From an uncultured Candidatus Altimarinota bacterium (lineage in GTDB: Bacteria > Patescibacteriota > Gracilibacteria > UBA4473), in NCBI GenBank assembly GCA_938021445.1, contig CALIGR010000085.1:1-5561 (forward strand): a stretch of DNA of 5,561 bases. Direction: 5' to 3'. Under the pieces are notes generated by a model. The model did no database searches and was not told where the DNA came from. It saw only the letters and a program-made list of their open reading frames with translations. A program made the position numbers and the translations under genes. Below, piece after piece: positions 1 through 5,243 of this stretch (position 1 is its first letter; every line of letters begins with the position of its first letter).

Positions 1-138
1 AACACGCTCGTGAGTGAGGGGGAACCAGATTATCTAATTGATCATGAGTTTATCCCGGAAGAGACGGACTTCATTATCTTCACGTGTGATCGAGATATCA
101 CGGATCGTTGGATCTACTACGCTGAAGAAGTGGAGTAA
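1..138 (+). CDS. C-terminal end of an unidentified protein (5' partial)
   Basis: Frame 1 is open from the first base to a TAA at 136-138 and gives 45 residues ending in ITDRWIYYAEEVE. The start lies left of the window. The fragment is acidic and rich in Asp, Glu and Ile, with no membrane segment and one Cys, and I recognise no domain or motif in it. Evidence that it is real: the frame ends just before an A-rich spacer and a strong terminator, as a genuine gene end would, and it converges with recA. A competing frame that starts at 38 runs through the terminator hairpin and encodes a Lys/Arg/Ser-rich low-complexity peptide, so I regard that one as spurious. The function is unknown. Confidence 0.6.
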   Translation, partial: NTLVSEGEPDYLIDHEFIPEETDFIIFTCDRDITDRWIYYAEEVE

Positions 139-193
139 GAAGAAATTAAGAAGAAATAGAGAAAGAAAATTAAAACTAAAACTAAGTATTAAT

Positions 194-223
194 AAAAAGC
201 CCCAGATCTCTGGGGCTTTTTTT
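194..223. terminator. Bidirectional rho-independent terminator
   Basis: GCCCCAG (199-205) pairs perfectly with CTGGGGC (210-216) across a four-base ATCT loop. The stem is flanked by A5 (194-198) and T7 (217-223), so it is followed by a U-tract on either strand. It lies between two convergent genes, 55 bases past the stop at 138 and about 40 bases past the recA stop on the other strand, and can end both transcripts. Confidence 0.93.
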
Positions 224-265
224 GTATAGTTTAAAAATCGTTTTAGATAGTTTCTAAACTTTGTT

Positions 266-1270
266 TTAGATGTTAACCTTGTCTCTTATCAACTGTTCTA
301 TTTCCTCTGCAATTTGAGGGTTTTCTTTGAGAAATTTAACACTGTTAGCTTTCCCCTGACCAAGCTTTGTTTCTAGGTAACTGTAGAAAGCGCCTGATTT
401 TTGGACGATCTCTTGTTTGACTCCTACTTCAAGAAGGTCAGCCATTTTAGAAATTCCTTCGTTAAATATTATATCCACTAAGGCTGTTTTAAATGGTGGG
501 GCGACTTTGTTTTTTACAATCTTAATTTTAGCCTCATTTCCGTGCGCTTCTTTGGCGTCTCCAGTTCCAGTCTCTAATTTTCCACCTTTTCTGACTTCGA
601 GTCTTACTGACGCGTAAAACTTAAGCGCGTTCCCACCGGTAGTGGTCTCTGGGTTTCCAAACATGACTCCAATTTTCATCCGTATTTGATTGATGAAGAT
701 GATGGTGGTTCCCATTTTGCTAGCGGTTGCGGTAAGCTTTCTAAGTGCTTGCGACATAAGTCTGGCTTGCAGCCCCATATGAGAGTCTCCCATGTCGCCT
801 TCAATTTCTGCTCGTGGAGTCAGGGCGGCAACAGAATCAATAACAATCAAATCAACGCCTCCAGACCGAACGAGTGTCTCTGTAATCTCAAGCGCTTGCT
901 CTCCTGAGTCAGGTTGAGAGAGCAGTAGCTCGTCAATGTTAACGCCTACTTTTTCTGCATAGGTTGGATCGAGTGCGTGTTCGGCATCGATAAATGCGAC
1001 CGTTCCGCCCGCTTTTTGAAATTCGGCGGCGGCATGAAGACAGAGCGTTGTTTTCCCAGAAGACTCTGGACCGTAAATTTCGATGATTCGTCCTTTGGGG
1101 TATCCACCACCAAGAGCGAGATCAACAGAAATCGATCCGCTTGAAACGGTAGCCAGCTCAGATATTTCTTGTTCTCCTAGCTTCATAATTGATCCTTTTC
1201 CAAAATTTTTCTCAATTTGAGCCATGGCGGCCTTAAGAGCTTCTTGTTTCGCTTTGTTTTCGTCTGGCAT
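266..1270 (-). CDS. recA: Recombinase RecA
   Basis: This is the ATP-dependent DNA strand-exchange protein of homologous recombination, which also triggers LexA-type cleavage during the SOS response. The 334-residue product has the full RecA core. Walker A is GPESSGKT (67-74), the catalytic Glu lies in [10 protein letters not shown] (E97), and Walker B is [10 protein letters not shown] (141-150). Loop L1 is near 155-170, and loop L2 near 193-216 contains [20 protein letters not shown] with the switch Gln at 195. There is no intein. The C-terminal domain stops at IRDKVNI, so the Asp/Glu-rich regulatory tail of E. coli RecA (353 residues) is absent. The segment before VKNK (about 228-252) is some four residues longer than in E. 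coli. The start [12 protein letters not shown] fits the family, but the sequence before the ATG has no Shine-Dalgarno motif. The stop is TAA, and the gene converges on the terminator at 194-223. Confidence 0.98.
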   Translation of the reverse strand: MPDENKAKQEALKAAMAQIEKNFGKGSIMKLGEQEISELATVSSGSISVDLALGGGYPKGRIIEIYGPESSGKTTLCLHAAAEFQKAGGTVAFIDAEHALDPTYAEKVGVNIDELLLSQPDSGEQALEITETLVRSGGVDLIVIDSVAALTPRAEIEGDMGDSHMGLQARLMSQALRKLTATASKMGTTIIFINQIRMKIGVMFGNPETTTGGNALKFYASVRLEVRKGGKLETGTGDAKEAHGNEAKIKIVKNKVAPPFKTALVDIIFNEGISKMADLLEVGVKQEIVQKSGAFYSYLETKLGQGKANSVKFLKENPQIAEEIEQLIRDKVNI

Positions 1271-1298
1271 GTTTAGGGGCGGTTAAATTCGTGCGCAA

Positions 1299-1304
1299 AT
1301 AATA
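1299..1304 (-). promoter_or_regulatory. Candidate -10 element of a recA promoter
   Basis: On the minus strand this reads TATTAT, five of six matches to the sigma-70 -10 consensus, preceded directly by TG. It lies 28 bases before the recA ATG. No convincing -35 hexamer is visible at 16-18 bases. The 87-base gap before recA is the largest within the minus-strand gene string, which favours a separate promoter, but the assignment rests on one short motif. Confidence 0.4.
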
Positions 1305-1306
1305 CA

Positions 1307-1321
1307 GATCTTCTGAAGATC
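1307..1321. promoter_or_regulatory. Perfect inverted repeat upstream of recA (possible operator)
   Basis: GATCTTC-T-GAAGATC is a perfect dyad with 7-base arms and a one-base centre. It lies in the would-be spacer of the recA promoter, two bases upstream of the candidate -10. A repressor bound here would block RNA polymerase, as LexA does at recA in many bacteria. The sequence matches neither the E. coli SOS box (CTGT-N8-ACAG) nor the Bacillus type (GAAC-N4-GTTC). The one-base loop and missing U-tract argue against a terminator. Its role is inferred from position and symmetry only. Confidence 0.4.
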
Positions 1322-1357
1322 ATGCACGAGGATTTGAGGGAAAAACTTCAGTCAAAA

Positions 1358-1762
1358 CTAAGATTTTTTCTTGTTTTTTGTTTCAGGTGCTGGAGATTCT
1401 TCGTTTTCTTCTTTTAAGTGATAAAACTGTTTTAGAGCTTCTTCTCTTCCAGAGGCAATTTTTTTTGAGCCACACACACCACAGACTAAACGTTCAAAAG
1501 ACTTTTTTCCCCTCCCTCGCCTAAAATTTTTTAACTCTGGAGCGACGATTTTTCGGCAGTCCTGACAATAAGTCGCCATTTGGGTTTTAGGCCAGTTTTC
1601 ATAGTCAGCTTCTTTTAGTGCGGCTTGTGCCTCGGGCTTGATTATTTTTGTCAGGTCTTTCATGGCCTCCTCCCAGTTTTCTAGTGCAATTTTTCCTCCT
1701 TGAGCCTTTCCTTCTAGTTGAGACTCATGGAGAAACGAAACGGGTTGGTTGTTATCACTCAT
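1358..1762 (-). CDS. Small zinc-ribbon protein of unknown function
   Basis: The product has 134 residues and I do not recognise the family. The central part carries two CxxC knuckles, CQDC (66-69) and CGVC (94-97), 24 residues apart, a layout typical of a four-cysteine zinc ribbon. Between them is a very basic stretch (FRRGRGKKSFER, 80-91), which suggests nucleic-acid or ribosome contact. The N-terminal half is mainly helical and charged, with Trp at 30 and 57. The C-terminal tail after about 117 is low-complexity (EENEESPAPETKNKKKS) and probably disordered. There is no signal peptide or membrane segment. Its ATG overlaps the upstream stop in TAATG, so translation is probably coupled to the membrane-protein gene. 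The stop is TAG. Zinc binding is inferred from the cysteine spacing; any link to recA is only by neighbourhood. Confidence 0.85.
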   Translation of the reverse strand: MSDNNQPVSFLHESQLEGKAQGGKIALENWEEAMKDLTKIIKPEAQAALKEADYENWPKTQMATYCQDCRKIVAPELKNFRRGRGKKSFERLVCGVCGSKKIASGREEALKQFYHLKEENEESPAPETKNKKKS

Positions 1763-2319
1763 TATTCTTCAATGTCGTTATGAAATCTACTTTGAGAGTC
1801 TGCTTTGGCTCGGGTCCTACTTAGGGGTTCTTCTGTGCTTGGGTTTTGGAAAAAAGATTGAGCGACGGTTTGTTTTTCAAGCTGGTAGTTGAGAAAAGTA
1901 GCAACCAGACACGAAATCTGAGCGATAAGAGCGACAAATATACCAAATCGGGTGGATACGTCAGTGTAGTCCCGAGCAAAAGCTCCTATAACAGACCAGA
2001 TCATAATGATAATAAACACTTGTTGCAGACTGACACCTGCGTAAACGTAATTTTCAGAAATAGGGAGCTTAATCGTGTGTTTTTCAAATAATCGATCCAG
2101 GTAAAGCAGGACAATGATGAGAGAAAGTGTAAACAAAAACATCCCGAGCAGGTAGTGATAGCCTTGCAGAGCGTTTTGAATCACAATCGGTTCGTAGTTT
2201 GGCACATACTCGACCCAGGGGAGCACACACGCCACCATGGTCGCGACGTGCGACCAGAAAATCACTTTTTTTTCAAAGTTGATTTCTCGATAGTTTCGGG
2301 CCAAAAAAGCATAGCGCAT
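1762..2319 (-). CDS. Four-helix integral membrane protein, function unknown
   Basis: The product has 185 residues from the ATG at 2319. Four hydrophobic segments are visible, at about 19-38 (ending in the CVLPWVEY turn), 56-75, 92-114 and 124-146. They are followed by a polar, probably cytoplasmic tail of about 38 residues rich in Ser, Arg and Glu. A basic N-terminus (about 7-18) precedes helix 1, which suggests that both ends are inside. No catalytic, transport or channel motif is evident and I do not recognise the family. The frame extends upstream to a TTG at 2355 (12 extra residues), only three bases after the preceding stop. An AAGTAGG sequence there is just two bases from the TTG, too close for normal ribosome binding, so I prefer the ATG, although it has no Shine-Dalgarno either. 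The stop TAA overlaps the next gene's ATG by one base. Confidence 0.83.
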   Translation of the reverse strand: MRYAFLARNYREINFEKKVIFWSHVATMVACVLPWVEYVPNYEPIVIQNALQGYHYLLGMFLFTLSLIIVLLYLDRLFEKHTIKLPISENYVYAGVSLQQVFIIIMIWSVIGAFARDYTDVSTRFGIFVALIAQISCLVATFLNYQLEKQTVAQSFFQNPSTEEPLSRTRAKADSQSRFHNDIEE

Positions 2320-2358
2320 TCGTGCGCCATTGTAGTTTTTTTTTGAAAAACACAAAAC

Positions 2359-2961
2359 CTACTTACGATAGACTATTCCAGTGGCGTAACAGACAAGTTT
2401 TCTTGTGGCTTCGTGAGTTCTGATAATTTCTTCTCGATGTCTATAGTCAGATTCTTGAGTATCAACATACTCTAGCACTAAACTTTCAATCTTCTTAAGC
2501 AGGCTATTTATGTTTTTTTCTATTTCTGGAATATCGCTGCTTGGAAAAAGTTCTTTACAGTTGTATTGAAAGTGAACTATCCAGCAGTTTCTATGACTCT
2601 CGTGTGGTACGACTGTAGCGCTGATAAATTTTGAGTTATAGTTGTCAATGAGAGCTTTTAGCTGGTACATAAATCCCTGGCTTTCAGTGGTTGGTTTAAT
2701 TTCAAAAAGAAGGTGCCCGTTTCTAGCCGAATACTGACCTGAGTGCATTGGATTTATATGTCCAGAACAGGATGATATAGTTGCTAAAAAAGGAACCCAG
2801 TACATTTTACAGAGCAAAGAGAGTACGGCGTCATCGTAGGATTCCATAGTTTCTGGATCTCTTTCGTGATAAATATTTTTGGGGAGAGGAGCTGGATCTT
2901 GTATTTCATCTCCTAGCCCAAATTTATCGAGAGGACCAAATTCTATTTGGACTTCAGTCAT
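2359..2961 (-). CDS. Uncharacterised protein with an SCSGH motif
   Basis: This is a soluble-looking product of 200 residues with no signal peptide or membrane helix. The clearest mark is ATISSCSGHINPMHSG (60-75), preceded by a hydrophobic strand (YWVPFLA) and followed by GHLLFEIKP (82-90), a beta-strand-like segment. His residues at 68, 73, 83, 120, 123 and 130 and Cys 65 and 126 could form a metal or active site. The C-terminal third is helical and charged. The SSCSG core recalls the signature of TYW3-type tRNA wybutosine enzymes, but the rest does not match well enough to assign that family. The start is set by the ATG at 2961, one base after the flavoprotein stop and with AGGAG in front. 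The open frame continues to a TTG at 3030, inside the upstream gene, and I reject that extension. The stop is TAG. Confidence 0.85.
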   Translation of the reverse strand: MTEVQIEFGPLDKFGLGDEIQDPAPLPKNIYHERDPETMESYDDAVLSLLCKMYWVPFLATISSCSGHINPMHSGQYSARNGHLLFEIKPTTESQGFMYQLKALIDNYNSKFISATVVPHESHRNCWIVHFQYNCKELFPSSDIPEIEKNINSLLKKIESLVLEYVDTQESDYRHREEIIRTHEATRKLVCYATGIVYRK

Positions 2962-2962
2962 T

Positions 2963-3973
2963 TTACTCCTGCTTGAGTATGTATTCATGGGCCTGAAGAG
3001 CCGCAACAGCGCCCTCTCCAGCGGCGACAATCACCTGCTTGTGGTAGCCATCATTACAGTCTCCGGCCGCAAAAAATCCAGGACAAGAGCTTTTACAAAG
3101 TCGATCAGTCATGATTTCTTTTCTTTCGTTTAGCTTAACGAGGTCTTTACAAAATTGAGTGGCGGGGATTTGCCCGATTTCTTCAAAAATTCCCTCACAC
3201 TCAAGGTCAAACTCGTCGCTGTCGCCTTCGGTGATGGTGACGCCTCGGACTTTATCTTTTTTATCGAGAAGTATTTCCTTGGTTTGGACTTCGTACTTTA
3301 TATCAATGTGTGGAGATTTTTTTACTTTTTCCATCAAGCAAGACTCTCCAATCAAGTGATCAAGATTGGTCGTGATTGTGATATCATCGGTGAAGTTTTC
3401 GAGCTGTAAGGCTACATCCATAGCGGAGTTTCCACCTCCGATAATGACCATTTTTTTATCTTTGTAGAGTGGCGCGTCAGAGGTAGCGGCGAAAGAGAGT
3501 CCGTTTCCGTTCATAGCGATGTCTTCTCCTGGAATGCCCAAAACTCGTGGTTTTTTTCCAGCGGTACAGACTATTGTTTTAGCTAAGAAAGACTTACCGG
3601 CTTCCGTGTTTACGGTGAAGATGTCTTCTTTTTTCGTGATGTCTGTTACTTTTTCTTTTTCTCGGACCCATAGATCAAAGTGGGCGTTGTCCTTGTCGAC
3701 GTGCTTTACGTGAGAAAAAAATTGGTCTCGAAGCGCTGGGCCCGTGGATTGAGCGACGCCCGTCCAGTTTTCGATATCGTTACAGTAGTTCATCTGTCCA
3801 CCAACATTTCCGCAGACAAGTAAGATTTTCATTTTTCGTCTGGCGCCATAAATCGCGGCGGTCATACCGGCGGGACCGGCACCAACAATAATCATATCAA
3901 AGACCTCAGGATAAGTTCTTTCGATATCTAAGGTGCAACTTCCGGTTCGATTCCAGTCTTTTTTAGGGCTCAT
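2963..3973 (-). CDS. Thioredoxin-reductase-like flavoprotein lacking the CxxC active site
   Basis: The 336 residues have the fold order of low-molecular-weight thioredoxin reductases. The FAD-binding motif is MIIVGAGPAGMTAA (27-40) and a GGQ follows at 58-60. The pyridine-nucleotide motif is IIGGGNSAMDVA (177-188), and the second FAD motif is FAAGDCNDGYHKQV (300-313), followed by AAGEGAVAA. Where E. coli TrxB has ACATCDG, this protein has FAATSDA (161-167), so both redox cysteines are replaced, by Ala162 and Ser165. The HRRxxxR segment that selects NADPH is also absent; TTNLDHLIGES lies there (201-211). It is therefore a TrxB-family oxidoreductase, but probably not a classical NADPH-thioredoxin reductase. 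An N-terminal extension of about 20 residues (WNRTGSCTLDIERTYPEV) precedes the FAD domain. The start ATG has no Shine-Dalgarno, and an in-frame TAA three codons upstream limits it. It appears to be the first gene of a four-gene operon. Confidence 0.93.
   Translation of the reverse strand: MSPKKDWNRTGSCTLDIERTYPEVFDMIIVGAGPAGMTAAIYGARRKMKILLVCGNVGGQMNYCNDIENWTGVAQSTGPALRDQFFSHVKHVDKDNAHFDLWVREKEKVTDITKKEDIFTVNTEAGKSFLAKTIVCTAGKKPRVLGIPGEDIAMNGNGLSFAATSDAPLYKDKKMVIIGGGNSAMDVALQLENFTDDITITTNLDHLIGESCLMEKVKKSPHIDIKYEVQTKEILLDKKDKVRGVTITEGDSDEFDLECEGIFEEIGQIPATQFCKDLVKLNERKEIMTDRLCKSSCPGFFAAGDCNDGYHKQVIVAAGEGAVAALQAHEYILKQE
2966..2970 (-). promoter_or_regulatory. Shine-Dalgarno site that fixes the start at 2961
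   Basis: AGGAG, part of GCAGGAGTAAAATG on the minus strand, lies four bases before the ATG. It is made from the last sense codons (CAG GAG) of the flavoprotein gene. It is the only good Shine-Dalgarno sequence I find in the window, and it decides between the ATG at 2961 and the longer TTG-initiated frame. Confidence 0.75.
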
Positions 3974-3994
3974 GAAGATTTAAATTATCTCTCT

Positions 3995-4023
3995 ATTATA
4001 GCTTTTTCTTGTCCCGAGCGCAA
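3995..4023 (-). promoter_or_regulatory. Promoter of the flavoprotein operon
   Basis: On the minus strand a perfect TATAAT (3995-4000) is preceded, after exactly 17 bases, by TTGCGC (4018-4023), which matches three of six bases of the -35 consensus. Transcription would start near 3988, leaving a short leader of about 15 bases before the ATG at 3973. Confidence 0.72.
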
Positions 4024-4036
4024 TTGTTACTAATAT
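4009..4036 (+). promoter_or_regulatory. Candidate promoter of the lipoprotein gene, near-leaderless
   Basis: TTGTCC (4009-4014, four of six) and TAATAT (4031-4036, four of six) are 16 bases apart. The predicted start of transcription is about 4043, essentially at the ATG at 4044, so the message would be leaderless. This agrees with the absence of any Shine-Dalgarno before that ATG. The promoter overlaps the opposite-strand promoter at 3995-4023. Confidence 0.45.
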
Positions 4037-4043
4037 CGCCTTG

Positions 4044-4832
4044 ATGAAAAAATACAGTATTTTGCTATTGTCGGTTTTATTTCTGGGGTGTACGTCGGTA
4101 AAAACCGTTCAGCCGAATGGTTCAGAAACGCCTATCCCACCATTAAAAAACCCAGTAAAACTTAATTTATCGGATTCAGAGCGCCAGGTAATTGAACCTC
4201 AAGAGATTGGAGCCCAGTGTGATAATGAAACAAGTTTTTGTGGAGCGGGACTTGAGTGCCAGTTTGGTGATTCGGTCGATATGGGGACTTGTCAGGCCAA
4301 AGCGCTTAAAGATATTAAATGTTCCAGTGAAAAGAAACCCGTTTGTGCTGTGAAGAATAATCAAAAACTTGGATATCTAAATGAATGTGAGGCGGAAAGA
4401 CATGGAGCGGAGTTTGTAAATGAGGGCTTGTGTAAGCAAGAACTTACCACGAGTAATAACTGCAAAGCTCCAGTGAGGGCTATTGGAAATTGTAATTCAG
4501 TCCTTGAGGGTTTTGCTTTTAATGCCGTGTCGGAATCTTGTGAGTCGGTTTCAGTTCGAGGCTGCAGCGTTGAAACTCCATTTAAAACAATGGATGGTTG
4601 TTCAGCGGTCTGTCTTGGCCTGAGCGAAGTAGAGGACGGGAAAATAAGAACTTGCCCCGATATCCAGATCAACGACCAAATGCCTTTGGTAATAAATGAT
4701 GGAGAGTCTCTCGATGACGCTAAAATAAATAGAAGTTACTTTATTTACCAAGGACGTCGTGTGGCGATGAAAGACTTTGATATGGACTGGGTAAATGAAA
4801 ATTGTGAAGTCCCAAGTCAGACGGTTTATTAG
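4044..4832 (+). CDS. Cysteine-rich lipoprotein with Kazal-like and Kunitz-like domains
   Basis: The product has 262 residues. The N-terminus is a lipoprotein signal, MKKYSILLLSVLFLGC, with Cys16 as the lipidation site; a Pro-rich linker runs to about 55. Next is a small disulfide-type segment (Cys 59, 66, 72, 83). Residues 93-130 look Kazal-like: C-x7-C with PVC before the second Cys, then GYLNECEAERHGAEF and a closing GLC. Residues 140-190 follow the Kunitz/BPTI pattern, with six Cys at 140, 150, 166, 174, 186 and 190. The gaps are 9, 15, 7, 11 and 3, against 8, 15, 7, 12 and 3 in BPTI, and the conserved FxFN, GC and PFK positions are present. A C-terminal part has Cys 204 and 254 around YFIYQGRRVAMKDFDMDW. 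The mature protein has 16 Cys, suggesting disulfides outside the membrane. A membrane-anchored protease inhibitor or adhesin is inferred. ATG 4044 is preferred over the adjacent TTG at 4041. The stop is TAG. Confidence 0.88.
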   Translation: MKKYSILLLSVLFLGCTSVKTVQPNGSETPIPPLKNPVKLNLSDSERQVIEPQEIGAQCDNETSFCGAGLECQFGDSVDMGTCQAKALKDIKCSSEKKPVCAVKNNQKLGYLNECEAERHGAEFVNEGLCKQELTTSNNCKAPVRAIGNCNSVLEGFAFNAVSESCESVSVRGCSVETPFKTMDGCSAVCLGLSEVEDGKIRTCPDIQINDQMPLVINDGESLDDAKINRSYFIYQGRRVAMKDFDMDWVNENCEVPSQTVY

Positions 4833-4836
4833 GCCT

Positions 4837-4864
4837 TTTAGATTCACTCGATCTGTGGTATAAT
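4837..4864 (+). promoter_or_regulatory. Promoter of the DUF1622 gene, apparently leaderless
   Basis: A perfect TATAAT (4859-4864) is preceded by TGG, making an extended -10 (TGGTATAAT, from 4856). A weak -35, TTTAGA (4837-4842, four of six), lies 16 bases upstream. Only six bases separate the -10 from the ATG at 4871, so transcription should begin at or within a base or two of the start codon. There is no room for a Shine-Dalgarno. Confidence 0.68.
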
Positions 4865-4870
4865 GGATCG

Positions 4871-5242
4871 ATGTCAGAAATTCTTTTTCCGTTTATTGAG
4901 GATTTATCTTTGATTATTGGGATGATCGGGATCTTCATTATTATTATTGGAGCTGGAAAAGCGCTGTATGCATTTTTTATGAAGCCGGACACTGAGGATT
5001 TTCAACAGGTTCGTCTTACTTTAGGAGCCCACGTGATTCTTGGTTTGGACTTTTTAGTCGGAAAAGACATCATCGATACGATGTTGCTTGATTCGGGAGA
5101 GTGGAGTCAGTTTTGGATGGATCTAACGGGTCTTATTACTGTTGTGACTATCCGAATAGTACTGAATCACTTTATGCTACAAGAGATTCAGGAAATCGAA
5201 TCGTTTAAATCAGCACGACAAAAAAGAAGAAAAGAGTCGTAG
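4871..5242 (+). CDS. DUF1622-type small membrane protein
   Basis: The 123 residues have the pattern of the DUF1622 family, small inner-membrane proteins of unknown function. There is a strongly hydrophobic first helix (about 12-36). Then comes a conserved segment resembling the family core LGxxxLLGLEFLxxxDIIxT, here LGAHVILGLDFLVGKDIIDT (51-70). A last helix (about 84-104) contains TVVTIRIVLNHFMLQEI, where the family typically has an iRt-x-Ls-x-L-x-EI motif. Acidic residues inside hydrophobic stretches (D60, D66, D70) and Arg95 are the family-like polar positions. The C-terminal tail is basic (FKSARQKRRKES), so it is probably cytoplasmic. Length is normal for the family. It lies 38 bases behind the lipoprotein gene but has its own strong -10. 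The stop TAG lies one base from the stop of the convergent Nudix gene. Confidence 0.85.
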   Translation: MSEILFPFIEDLSLIIGMIGIFIIIIGAGKALYAFFMKPDTEDFQQVRLTLGAHVILGLDFLVGKDIIDTMLLDSGEWSQFWMDLTGLITVVTIRIVLNHFMLQEIQEIESFKSARQKRRKES

Positions 5243-5243
5243 C

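Noticed and set aside
38..229. Plus-strand frame of 63 codons overlapping the partial gene
   Set aside because: It encodes a Lys/Arg/Ser-rich low-complexity peptide, runs through the terminator hairpin, and competes with the frame 1 gene end.
266..1270. Intein or insertion in recA
   Set aside because: All RecA motifs are contiguous and the length is normal apart from the missing tail.
1271..1357. Terminator between the zinc-ribbon gene and recA
   Set aside because: The only dyad (1307-1321) has a one-base loop and no U-tract after it on the minus strand.
2320..2355. TTG-initiated extension of the four-helix membrane protein
   Set aside because: The AAGTAGG in front is only two bases from the TTG and the 12 residues add no recognisable element. 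It cannot be fully excluded.
2359..2961. Assignment of the SCSGH protein to TYW3
   Set aside because: Only the SSCSG core is similar; the flanking sequence and length do not match the family well enough.
2962..3030. TTG-initiated extension of the SCSGH protein (23 extra residues)
   Set aside because: It lies inside the flavoprotein gene, whereas the ATG at 2961 has a good AGGAG in front and a one-base operon junction.
2963..3973. Naming the flavoprotein trxB
   Set aside because: The CxxC and HRRxxxR motifs that define the function are both missing.
4361..4672. Minus-strand open frame across the lipoprotein gene
   Set aside because: It is an antisense shadow of the lipoprotein, which has a signal peptide and regular domain-type cysteine spacing.
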